From Ornithinibacillus sp. 4-3 (GTDB taxonomy: Bacteria > Bacillota > Bacilli > Bacillales > Amphibacillaceae), in contig NZ_CP162599.1 of assembly GCF_040958695.1 (NCBI RefSeq), positions 2,514,001 to 2,578,000 of the forward strand: a stretch of DNA of 64,000 bases, in the 5' to 3' direction. Position 1 is the first letter of the stretch. Every line of letters begins with the position of its first letter. The notes beneath the pieces were generated by a model. The model searched no databases. It was not told the origin of the DNA and saw nothing but the letters and a program-made list of their open reading frames with translations. This document shows, one piece after another, positions 12,436-20,417 of this stretch. The position numbers and the translations under genes are program-made.

Positions 12436-13800
12436 CTATTTCTTTTCAGAATGATATTTAGCTAATTCTTCGATCACATGACATGTACAAATAATTCCAT
12501 TGAAGAAATTATCTACGCCAATGTTCTCATTTGGTGAATGGTTTGCTTCATCAAAGTTTGCATATGGCACTACAACAGATGGCGCACGTAAAATTTGTGT
12601 CCATACATAATCAGGTAAGCTTCCGCCCATACTTGGCTGCATAACTGGCTTTTGGCGATATGCTTTTTCTACTGCATTTTTCACTGCCTCAACCACTGGT
12701 GAGTCTGCAGGTGTACGAGAAGGTTTCATCGCACCTTGATCAACTACTTCGACATGTGGTGCATGCTTAGCTACATGCTTTTTAATTTTTTCTAAAATAT
12801 CAGCAGGATCTTGATCAATAATCAGACGAGTATCCATCTTCACTGTTGCTGTTGCTGGAATAATTGTTTTCGAACCTTCACCAGCATATCCACTTGTGAA
12901 ACCATTAATTGTAAAGGTTGGCTCTAAAGATAATTTTTGATAATATTCTTCACGTGTCATGTCAAAGCCTTTATAACCAATTTGTTCAGCTAATTCTTCT
13001 TTATTAAATGGTAATGTTTTAAGAATTTCTAACTCTGTTTCTGTCGGTGCAATAATATCATCGTAGAAACCTTCAATTAAAACTTTTCCGTTTTCATCAC
13101 GCATTGTATTTAATAATTCTACTAAGTCCCAAGCTGGGTTTGGTACGATATTTCCTTTGTTTCCTGAATGATTATCCCATTCTGCCCCCTTAGCAGTTAG
13201 GTCAAAAGATAAAATACCACGAACACCTAATAATACAAACGGCGCACCACTATCATGCATAGGTCCATCTGAAGTATAGACTAAATCAGCCTTTAAAAGC
13301 TCTTTGTTTTCCTCAACAAATTTAGCTAAATTTGGGCTTCCACTTTCTTCTTCACCTTCAAAAACAAATTTAATATTAATCGGAAAATCTCCAACTACTT
13401 CCTGATATGTTTTAATTGCTAAAACTTGTGCCATTAATTGGCCTTTATTATCTCCTGCACCACGACAATAAATTTTCCCATCACGAATCGTAGGCTCGAA
13501 TGGTGGACTTAACCATTCATCGATAGGATCTTCAGGCTGCACATCATAATGACCATAAATAAGTAATGTAAAATTGCTAGGGTCATTAATAATTTCTCCA
13601 TAAACAACTGGGTAACCATCTGTTGGGATTGCTTTCGTTTTAATACCAACGTCCTCCATCATACCCTTTAACATCTCACATGTTTCTTCCATTCCGATAT
13701 TTTGTGCACTAATACTTCTTTGTCTTAGAATGGTAAATAATGTATCTAAGTACTCGTCCTTTTTTGCAGTTACAAGCTCTCTTACTTTTTCCATGCTCAT
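12436..13800 (-). CDS. M20-family dipeptidase, paralogue of the downstream gene
   Basis: About 454 residues with the same zinc-site motifs as its neighbour (GHYDVQP, GAGDNKGQ, EGEEESGSP, YTSDGP, EANHSPNEN). The two are clearly duplicates. A 44-base stretch (13136-13179) is identical at DNA level to 11676-11719, although flanking third positions differ, which suggests local gene conversion. The ATG at 13800 is preferred over the GTG nine bases upstream because GGAG then stands ten bases before it. In this copy GAGDNKGQ is preceded by a Cys (YCRGAG) where the paralogue has Gly. Confidence 0.9.
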   Translation of the reverse strand: MSMEKVRELVTAKKDEYLDTLFTILRQRSISAQNIGMEETCEMLKGMMEDVGIKTKAIPTDGYPVVYGEIINDPSNFTLLIYGHYDVQPEDPIDEWLSPPFEPTIRDGKIYCRGAGDNKGQLMAQVLAIKTYQEVVGDFPINIKFVFEGEEESGSPNLAKFVEENKELLKADLVYTSDGPMHDSGAPFVLLGVRGILSFDLTAKGAEWDNHSGNKGNIVPNPAWDLVELLNTMRDENGKVLIEGFYDDIIAPTETELEILKTLPFNKEELAEQIGYKGFDMTREEYYQKLSLEPTFTINGFTSGYAGEGSKTIIPATATVKMDTRLIIDQDPADILEKIKKHVAKHAPHVEVVDQGAMKPSRTPADSPVVEAVKNAVEKAYRQKPVMQPSMGGSLPDYVWTQILRAPSVVVPYANFDEANHSPNENIGVDNFFNGIICTCHVIEELAKYHSEKK

Positions 13801-14055
13801 TACTTTCACTCTCCATTGTATAAAATCAGTTTTATGTTCACTGGTCTATTCCAGATTCTCTTCAACTGATTTCTTTATTTCAATAGAATGCTTTTTTATG
13901 TATTTTCAAATAATTCTACTTTTAAAAATTCAGAAGCAATTCTATCGTTTATCACACACTAACTAAAATTATAAATTGATTAGCATAAAATCGCAAGCGG
14001 TCAATAAAGTATCCGTTTACATAAGAATTTTGCAGAGAAAAAGAGTTCTAAGTCA

Positions 14056-14064
14056 TGCTATAAT
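14056..14064 (+). promoter_or_regulatory. Extended -10 promoter of the P-loop/Asp23 gene
   Basis: TGC-TATAAT is an exact extended -10 about 40 bases before the ATG. No good -35 is visible, as is common for this promoter class. The AGGAGG ribosome site follows at about 14088. Confidence 0.65.
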
Positions 14065-14101
14065 AGGACTAACGCAAATTTCACACTAGGAGGAATGGAA
14101 A

Positions 14102-14911
14102 ATGAAGGTATACGCATTAAGCGGTTCAAGTGGTACAGGAAAAAGCACAAGTGCACTGCTTTTTGCACATAATCATGACATTCCTGTAATCATCGATGAT
14201 GGCCTACTTATTTATAATGGAACAAAGATTGCTGGAAGCTCTGCAAAATACGAGCAAAATACGATTACAGCAATTAAACGTGCTGTTTTTTTCTATGAGG
14301 ATCATCGCTATGAAATTATTAATAAATTAAAAGATATTAATCCGCATAAAATTTTGCTTATAGGAACATCTAAACGAATGGTTAAGCAAATTGCTGAAAG
14401 ATTAGAGCTTGGAGAAATTGATCAGCATATCGATGTAACAGATATTCGTACTTCAAGTGAAATCAAAATGGCAGAATTTATTCGAAGAACACAAGGGGAA
14501 CATGTTATACCTATCCCTTCTATACAAATTGAGCACGGTCTTTTTAAAAAATTAATTTTAAAAGGGACACAGGTCTTTTCTAAACAGCGCAAAATAATTG
14601 GGGAGACAACTGTTGTTCGACCAAATTTCCAATTAGGGTCTATTTCCATCTCTCCTGATGTATTAAAACAAATTGTTGCCTATCGTTGTCGACAAACAAA
14701 CGAAATCGAAAGCTATCAACACATTAAAATTACATTAGATAATTTCTTACCTATTATAAAACTACAGATTGAAATCAAAGCTGAAAAAGATGCAAACATT
14801 TCAGCAATCATCAAGAATCTTCAAGATGCCCTACGCCAAGATTTCTTACAGCATCTAAATGTTGAAGTTTATACCATTGATACCCAAGTAACAAAAATGA
14901 ATTTTGTATAA
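14102..14911 (+). CDS. P-loop NTPase with C-terminal Asp23/Gls24-like domain
   Basis: A 269-residue protein. Walker A GSSGTGKS is at residues 8-15, followed by DDGLL near 33 and a cluster of Lys/Arg. The last ~100 residues (from GSISISPDVL to the end) have the strand pattern of the Asp23/Gls24 (alkaline shock) fold: hydrophobic alternation in ITLDNFLPIIKLQIEI, then a helix and a final VEVYTIDTQV strand. Families of this build occur widely in Bacillota without known function. It is monocistronic, with its own promoter and terminator. The domain call for the C terminus is by pattern, not by search. Confidence 0.75.
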   Translation: MKVYALSGSSGTGKSTSALLFAHNHDIPVIIDDGLLIYNGTKIAGSSAKYEQNTITAIKRAVFFYEDHRYEIINKLKDINPHKILLIGTSKRMVKQIAERLELGEIDQHIDVTDIRTSSEIKMAEFIRRTQGEHVIPIPSIQIEHGLFKKLILKGTQVFSKQRKIIGETTVVRPNFQLGSISISPDVLKQIVAYRCRQTNEIESYQHIKITLDNFLPIIKLQIEIKAEKDANISAIIKNLQDALRQDFLQHLNVEVYTIDTQVTKMNFV

Positions 14912-14912
14912 G

Positions 14913-14973
14913 AAAAACATACTAAGGTTTAATAGTGACTCTAAGCTACACTACTAAACATTAGTATGTTTTT
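14913..14973 (+). terminator. Bidirectional terminator
   Basis: A perfect 13-bp stem (14913-14925 with 14961-14973), A-rich on the left and T-rich on the right, sits between two convergent genes. The stop codon of the minus-strand reading frame (14972-14974) lies in its right arm. Confidence 0.88.
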
Positions 14974-15426
14974 AATTTGCCTCTTCTATTATCTCTCCCA
15001 ATCTATCAAAAAAAGGGTATCCAAATGAAAAATAAGTAAAATCATCATATAAAACTACATAATCATCATTCATTGTAAACCAGCCACCATTGGTCTTTAC
15101 TTTTGCAATCGCCTTTTCTGTTTTGGGTGTTAGGATTTTGTATTTAGCAAGCACTTTATCTTCTTTTAGAAAAGCAATTCCATATTTCGTTTTCATACGA
15201 AATCGATTTAAACCCAGTTGTCCAGTATCATAAAGCCCAGTCCCAAACCCTTCTTTGAACAGCAAACTAGGATCATCTATTTCCCAAAATACTTCTCCAT
15301 CTTTCTCAATTAAAATTTTATCGCTTGGGAGAACTCTTCAAAAGCAGGAGTAGAAATATCTAAAATAGTATCGATACAAACAAATAAAAGGATCACAATG
15401 ATACCTAATTTAATTTTTTTCTTCAT
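14972..15426 (-). pseudogene. Frameshifted gene for a small exported or membrane-anchored protein
   Basis: From ATG 15426 (GGAAG upstream) a frame encodes a typical hydrophobic N-terminal segment (MKKKIKLGIIVILLFVC...) and stops after about 38 codons. A different frame opens right where the first loses sense, reading LPSDKILIEKDGEVFWEIDD and running on without an ATG through KYGIAFLKEDK and GGWFTMNDDY to the stop at 14972. Joining the two near 15325-15345 by a one-base shift gives about 150 residues. No good start exists for the 3' part alone (only a TTG at 15265 inside the conserved-looking sequence). This is either a recent frameshift or a sequencing error. The family was not recognised. 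Confidence 0.7.
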
Positions 15427-15543
15427 AAGCTGTACTTCCATTGGTCTTCATCCATCTTAAATAACTAACAAAAAATCCTATAGAGTAAGCCATTTAAAAT
15501 GTCTACTCTATAGGATGCTATTCATGCTATGTTAAGTCTAAAA

Positions 15544-16725
15544 TTATTTAGTAACTCCTGCTTCTTTTAATGCGGTAATTTCTTCATCACTATATCCTAA
15601 ATCTTTTAATACCGAATCTGAATGTTCTCCTAGCCCTGGTGGTACAGTATTGATTTCTCCAGGTGTACGAGAAAGTTTCACTGGAATCCCTAACATGCGT
15701 AGATTTCCAACTGTTGGATGTTCCTTCTCCACAACCATTTCTCTATATTTAATATGCTCATCTTCAAGGATATCTGAGAATTTATTCACAGGCCCAACTG
15801 GAATTTTAGCATTTTCAAAGATTTCAACCCATTCTTTAACTGTGCGATTAGCGAAAAGCTCCTCTAACAATGCAAGTAATGTCTCACGTTGTTCTACACG
15901 CTGTGGGTTCGTTGCGTATTTTTCATCACGCAGAATATCCTCATCCATCGCTTCTACAAATGACTTCCAAAGGTTATCATTACCTACAGCTAGGATGAAA
16001 TGTCCATCAGATGCACCAAACACTTGATATGGAACGATATTTGGATGTGCTCCTCCTAGAGGCTTTGGATCTTCTCCTGTTGCAAAATAGTTTCCTGCTA
16101 GATAAGTTTGCCATGATACCATTGTATCAAGTAAAGAAGCATCCACCCATTGTCCTTCACCAGAAATATCTCTTTCTCTTAATGCAGACAGAATACCAAT
16201 AATCGCCCACATTCCTGTACCAATATCTGCAAGTGAATAACCACCCTTCACTGGTGGTCCATCAGGTTCACCTGTCACCGACATTAATCCACCCATACCT
16301 TGGGCTAATACATCATAGCCTGGTTTTAATGCGTACGGTCCTGTTTGCCCAAAGCCAGAAATAGAGGCTAATACTATACCAGGATTTAACTCTTTTAATG
16401 TGTCATAGTCTGCACCTAGACGCTTTAGTGTTCCTGGACGGAAGTTTTCTACTACGACATCTGCGTCTTTCACTAATTTATAAAATACTTCTTTACCTTT
16501 TTCTTCTTTTAAGTTCAACACGATACTTTTCTTATTACGGTTTACACTTAAATAATACGCACTTTCTTCATTAATAAATGGAGGACCCCATTGTCTTGTA
16601 TCGTCTCCATTTGGTGTTTCAATTTTAATTACTTCCGCACCTAAGTCTGCAAGTGTCATTGTACAGAATGGGCCGCTTAGAATTCTTGTTAAATCAATTA
16701 CTTTTATACCTTGAAGTGGTAACAT
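15544..16725 (-). CDS. CaiB/BaiF family III CoA-transferase
   Basis: A 393-residue family III CoA-transferase: N-terminal GIKVIDLTRILSGPFCTM, VENFRPGTLKRLG, and the catalytic Asp at D138 in KPGYDVLAQGMGG, then DASLLDTMVSW. These enzymes move CoA between carboxylic acids. It lies upstream of nothing on its strand but just after the enoyl-CoA hydratase-like gene, so the two may act on one acyl-CoA; the substrate is unknown. A paralogue at 56496-57689 lacks the Asp. Confidence 0.9.
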   Translation of the reverse strand: MLPLQGIKVIDLTRILSGPFCTMTLADLGAEVIKIETPNGDDTRQWGPPFINEESAYYLSVNRNKKSIVLNLKEEKGKEVFYKLVKDADVVVENFRPGTLKRLGADYDTLKELNPGIVLASISGFGQTGPYALKPGYDVLAQGMGGLMSVTGEPDGPPVKGGYSLADIGTGMWAIIGILSALRERDISGEGQWVDASLLDTMVSWQTYLAGNYFATGEDPKPLGGAHPNIVPYQVFGASDGHFILAVGNDNLWKSFVEAMDEDILRDEKYATNPQRVEQRETLLALLEELFANRTVKEWVEIFENAKIPVGPVNKFSDILEDEHIKYREMVVEKEHPTVGNLRMLGIPVKLSRTPGEINTVPPGLGEHSDSVLKDLGYSDEEITALKEAGVTK

Positions 16726-16814
16726 ATTTTTTCCTCCCCTTACTTCTATATATCTATCATAATTTATTGTAAGATTTCAGCCAAGCATTAGCTTGTTGAA
16801 TAGCATATAGAGGA

Positions 16815-16850
16815 TGTTCAAAAGACCAACAAAAATGACCTTTTTGAACA
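16815..16850 (-). repeat. Short GTTCAAAAAG-ended repeat, likely terminator
   Basis: TGTTCAAAAG (16815-16824) is inverted against CTTTTTGAACA (16840-16850). The left side reads ATAGAGGAT before GTTCAAAA, matching the outer edge of the 330-bp repeat at 20036-20365, so it is a solo or shrunken member of that family. It stands directly after the enoyl-CoA hydratase stop on the minus strand and is well placed to terminate it. Confidence 0.65.
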
Positions 16851-16862
16851 CGTACATATATT

Positions 16863-17651
16863 TTATTTAAAATTAGGTTTTCTCTTTTCTTTAAATGCTA
16901 GCACACCTTCTGGGAAGTCATGTGGATCAACATTTGACTCAAAATGACTTGGATATGGAATGTCAATAGAATGTGTTGCATAAGCTACGCCTTCCTTCAC
17001 TGCACGTAAGGAAGCTGGTGATTGTTCTTTAATTTTATGAGCCATATTAATAATGAAGTTACTTGGATTCTCATCTTCTGTTACTAAATAATTAAGCAGT
17101 CCCCATTGATATGATTCTTCTGCATCTAAAAGCCTTCCTGTAAACACGAAGTCTTTCGCTCTACTTGGTCCCACCATTTCAACAATTCTTTTGACAAACT
17201 TTTTACTTAATGTAATTCCAAGACCACCTACAGGAATACCCATTTTAGTCTCATGTGTACCAATTCTTAAATCACATGCTAATGCTAATTGAAATCCTGC
17301 ACCAATTCCGTATCCATTAATTAGTCCAATGGTAGGGATCGGTAGTCTTTCAAAAGTAGAAATTGCATCTTCCATAATACGAAACGCTTCATCTGCTTCC
17401 TCTAATGTCATACGTGAAAATTCTTTAATATCTGATCCTGCGGTAAATGAACCTTTAGAACCTTTTAGGACAACAACTCGAGTGCGCGGATTTTTCGGTA
17501 TTTCCCGACCTATGGATGCCAATTCATTCCACATTTTCTTTGTCATCGCATTTTTGAAGTTTGGGCGATGAATCGTTACAATTGCAATTCCAGCACTTTC
17601 CTGTAATGTAATTTTCCCATCTTCTTCAATTCTTGTGATTTTTACACGCAT
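16863..17651 (-). CDS. Enoyl-CoA hydratase/isomerase family protein with atypical active site
   Basis: A 262-residue crotonase-fold protein. The oxyanion-hole segments GSFTAGSDIKEF (near 70) and YGIGAGFQLALACDLRIG (near 115) are present. In the region that holds the first catalytic Glu of true hydratases, this protein reads MGIPVGGLGITLS, with Val at the Glu position by my alignment, so it may be another crotonase-fold enzyme (isomerase, hydrolase or racemase-like). It follows the GntR gene by 17 bases and precedes a CoA-transferase gene. A role in catabolism of an unusual acyl-CoA is inferred. Confidence 0.82.
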   Translation of the reverse strand: MRVKITRIEEDGKITLQESAGIAIVTIHRPNFKNAMTKKMWNELASIGREIPKNPRTRVVVLKGSKGSFTAGSDIKEFSRMTLEEADEAFRIMEDAISTFERLPIPTIGLINGYGIGAGFQLALACDLRIGTHETKMGIPVGGLGITLSKKFVKRIVEMVGPSRAKDFVFTGRLLDAEESYQWGLLNYLVTEDENPSNFIINMAHKIKEQSPASLRAVKEGVAYATHSIDIPYPSHFESNVDPHDFPEGVLAFKEKRKPNFK

Positions 17652-17668
17652 ATGTGTTTTCCCCTTCC

Positions 17669-18343
17669 TTAGCCACTCGTGACTAAATTATCTTTTAAAT
17701 GAACCTCAATGCGCTTCATGGATTCTTCATTGTGACGAACTAATATTTCTGTTGCAGCAGCTATCTCGTTTTCTTCTAATTTCTTAACAATTTCTTGATG
17801 CTCTTGTACAGACTTATCTATATTTCTTTCACCAAGAAAAGATATACGTTGTAGTGAAAGCAGTGGTCTTCCTAGCCTTGCATACATATTTTTTATAATT
17901 TCACTTTCACCCATACTAATGATGCAATTATGAAATTTTTGATTTAGCAAAGCATAAGCCTCTATATCTTCCTTATTTCTTTTCATCTCTTGCAATAAAT
18001 CAATCATTACTTGTAATAGCTCTGTTTCAACACCGTTCTCTGCAATTCTTTTCATTGCTAGAGATTCTAAAAGCATGCGAATTTCTAGCAAATTACGAAT
18101 CTCTGCTTCTGAATATCCTTTTACTACCGCACCCTTTCTCGGTATTCTCTCAACTAATCCTTCTATGGTTAAAAGATATAATGCTTCCCTAACAGGTGCT
18201 CTACTTGTGCCAAATTCTTCTGCATAGACAGTTTCAACGATTTTCTCTCCTGGCTGTAATGTACCAGTGATAATTTGTTCTGTGATTTTTTCGGCAATGA
18301 TATGAGATAGCGAATTATTATCTATAATTTGATTTTTACTCAC
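17669..18343 (-). CDS. GntR-family regulator, FCD subfamily
   Basis: About 225 residues: a winged helix (GTSRAPVREALYLL near residue 50) and an FCD domain. The GTG at 18343 is taken as start because AGGAG stands eight bases before it and because the longer frame would begin inside a strong promoter (18399-18427). It heads the unit with the enoyl-CoA hydratase-like gene and is divergent from the amidase at 18580; both are probable targets. Ligand unknown. Confidence 0.87.
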   Translation of the reverse strand: MSKNQIIDNNSLSHIIAEKITEQIITGTLQPGEKIVETVYAEEFGTSRAPVREALYLLTIEGLVERIPRKGAVVKGYSEAEIRNLLEIRMLLESLAMKRIAENGVETELLQVMIDLLQEMKRNKEDIEAYALLNQKFHNCIISMGESEIIKNMYARLGRPLLSLQRISFLGERNIDKSVQEHQEIVKKLEENEIAAATEILVRHNEESMKRIEVHLKDNLVTSG

Positions 18344-18375
18344 TTTAGCAACTCCTATCTCTTTCTTTTTAAAAT

Positions 18376-18427
18376 TGTCGACAGTCAACTTTATACTGAT
18401 TATACGAGTAAAAACGTTCTTTTTCAA
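18376..18427 (-). promoter_or_regulatory. Sigma-A promoter and candidate operator of the GntR gene
   Basis: On the minus strand, TTGAAA (18422-18427) and TATAAT (18399-18404) are separated by exactly 17 bases. About ten bases after the expected start of transcription lies the palindrome TGTCGACA (18376-18383), within TTGACTGTCGACAA. This is a likely autoregulatory site for the encoded GntR protein. Confidence 0.72.
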
Positions 18428-18579
18428 GATTTTTTTACTAATTTTGTCACAATTATTTCTTCTTTATCTGAATTTCAATTTTTCAGACAATATTGCAAAA
18501 TATTATATTTTATCATATACTCAAATTGATTATGAAGAGAAAACGTTTACACAATACGCACAACTAGAGGAGGTAAAAA

Positions 18580-19998
18580 ATGAATTTAGATATTTGTTTT
18601 CTTTCAGCAAAAGAGTTAGCACATAAAATTAAAAATCGTGAATTAACAGCACGTGAAGTGATGGAAGCCTTTTTAGCACAAATCAAAAAAGTAAATCCAG
18701 AAGTAAATGCCATTGTAAATTTAAATGAAGAGCAAGCATTAAAGGATGCAGATTTAGCAGATAAAAAATTACAGGCTGGTGAAGAGATAGGACCTTTCCA
18801 TGGACTTCCTATCGCAATTAAAGATACATATAATGTGAAGGGTTTACCTACAACTAGTGGATTTAAACCCTTTAAGGACAACATTGCCCAACAGGATGAT
18901 ATAGTGACAGAACGTTTACGAAACGCCGGCGCTATTATTATTGGTAAAACAAATGTACCAGAATTTGCAGCTGGATCTCATACGATTAATAAATTATTTG
19001 GTCCAACAAGAAATCCATATAACTTAGCAAGATCTGCAGGTGGAAGTAGTGGAGGAGCTGCTGCTGCACTAGCTAGTGGGATGTTACCATTTGCTGATGG
19101 AAGTGATATGGGTGGGTCTTTAAGAAATCCTGGATCATTTAATAATGTTATTGGTTTTCGCCCTTCACCTGGGCGTGTTCCATCTATACCAAGATCAGGA
19201 CTATATGCAACAATGGGTGTACAAGGACCGCTTGCTCGTAGTGTAGAAGATGTTGCTTTTATGCTTACTGTATTAGCTGGCCCAGATAATCGAGTGCCAT
19301 TAGCAATTGACGAGCCAGGCTCTATCTTCGAGCAATCATTAGATATTGATTTATCAGAAATAAAAGTTGCTTGGTCACCAGATTTAGACGGACAAATTCC
19401 TGTTCTTCCAGAGGTGCAAAAAGCAGTGGAAGAATCTGCAAAAGTATTTGAAAAATTAGGTTGTCAGGTAGTAAAAGCCTCACCAGATTTAACCGGAGCG
19501 GAAGAAGTATTCCAAACCATTCGTGCACATGAATTTGCTATAAATCATGAAGCAACTTATAAAAACTTTAAAGATGATTTGAAAGAAACGATGATTTGGA
19601 ATATCGAAAAAGGAATGAATTCTACTCGTGAGGATGTGGCTCGAGCTGGGCAATTACAGGTAGAGGTTTATAATAATATGCGTAATTTTTTCGGAGAATA
19701 CGATATTTTTATTATGCCAGTAAGTCAGCTTCCACCATTTGATGTAGATCTTGAATATCCTACAGAGCTAAACGGGGTAAAAATGGATAACTATATCTCT
19801 TGGATGCAATCTGCATATTTTGTAACCGTAACTGGTAGCCCTTCCATTTCTGTTCCAGCTGGATTTACAGAAGATGGCTTACCTATTGGATTACAAATTG
19901 TTGGCCCTCATCATGCTGATCTAAAAGTTTTACAGGTTGCCCATGCATTCGAACAAGCAACACAATTTGGGAAAATAAAACCTAAAATCGCTGAATAA
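18580..19998 (+). CDS. Amidase (amidase signature family)
   Basis: A 472-residue amidase with the Ser-cisSer-Lys triad: K81 in IAIKDTYN, cis-Ser S156 in AGGSSGG, and nucleophile S180 in SDMGGS. The Met before GGS replaces the usual Thr. It has no signal peptide. AGAGGAGG lies eight bases before the ATG. It is divergent from the FCD regulator and paralogous to the amidase at 34047-35465 (same length and same triad numbering). It hydrolyses an amide to acid and ammonia or amine; the substrate cannot be named. The repeat at 20036 follows it. Confidence 0.9.
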   Translation: MNLDICFLSAKELAHKIKNRELTAREVMEAFLAQIKKVNPEVNAIVNLNEEQALKDADLADKKLQAGEEIGPFHGLPIAIKDTYNVKGLPTTSGFKPFKDNIAQQDDIVTERLRNAGAIIIGKTNVPEFAAGSHTINKLFGPTRNPYNLARSAGGSSGGAAAALASGMLPFADGSDMGGSLRNPGSFNNVIGFRPSPGRVPSIPRSGLYATMGVQGPLARSVEDVAFMLTVLAGPDNRVPLAIDEPGSIFEQSLDIDLSEIKVAWSPDLDGQIPVLPEVQKAVEESAKVFEKLGCQVVKASPDLTGAEEVFQTIRAHEFAINHEATYKNFKDDLKETMIWNIEKGMNSTREDVARAGQLQVEVYNNMRNFFGEYDIFIMPVSQLPPFDVDLEYPTELNGVKMDNYISWMQSAYFVTVTGSPSISVPAGFTEDGLPIGLQIVGPHHADLKVLQVAHAFEQATQFGKIKPKIAE

Positions 19999-20035
19999 CT
20001 ATATATGGAAGATGGTTTTCCCTCTATTAGTTCGT

Positions 20036-20365
20036 GTTCAAAAAGGGCGATAAAAAGGACTGTCATCGGTTAAGTACGCAACGTCCTGTTGCAACACCGA
20101 TACTAGTACGTCCTGTACGTCGAAAGTTCAAGGCGACGTTATTTTTACGAACGGACTTGCGCGTGTGGTGGTGACTTCTGTGTTGCCCACAGGACGTGGG
20201 CGATTTTAACAGAAGTTCCTCTCTGCTTTTAAATACGTGAGTATCGGAAAAATGACGTCAACAACTTGCGCGTGATGTGATGACTTCGACGTTCGATACA
20301 GGACGTGTCGGAACTTAGTCGAAGTTCCTCTATTCATCGTGTCATTTTTATTGGACTTTTTGAAC
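20036..20365. repeat. 330-bp structured repeat with inverted ends and four AGGAC-loop hairpins
   Basis: This fills most of the gap between amidase and M20 genes. The ends GTTCAAAAAG (20036-20045) and CTTTTTGAAC (20356-20365) are inverted, and the similarity goes on inward (ATAAAAA). The 10-mer CCTCTATTAG flanks it directly (20021-20030 and 20368-20377). Inside are hairpins at 20078-20092, 20106-20118, 20185-20201 and 20294-20310. Each has the five-base loop AGGAC on one strand (minus for the first two, plus for the last two) and different complementary stems. The last two are nested in outer stems ACTTCTGT/ACAGAAGT and ACTTCGAC/GTCGAAGT. It is richer in GC than its neighbours. No protein is encoded. 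Confidence 0.85.
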
Positions 20366-20417
20366 ATCCTCTATTAGATTATTTTAATTTCACTTATTGA
20401 AGGGAGTATGTATAAAC

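Noticed and set aside
20036-20365. CRISPR array or insertion sequence at the 20-kb repeat
   Set aside because: Repeated units are hairpins in opposite orientations without even spacers, and no transposase frame is present.
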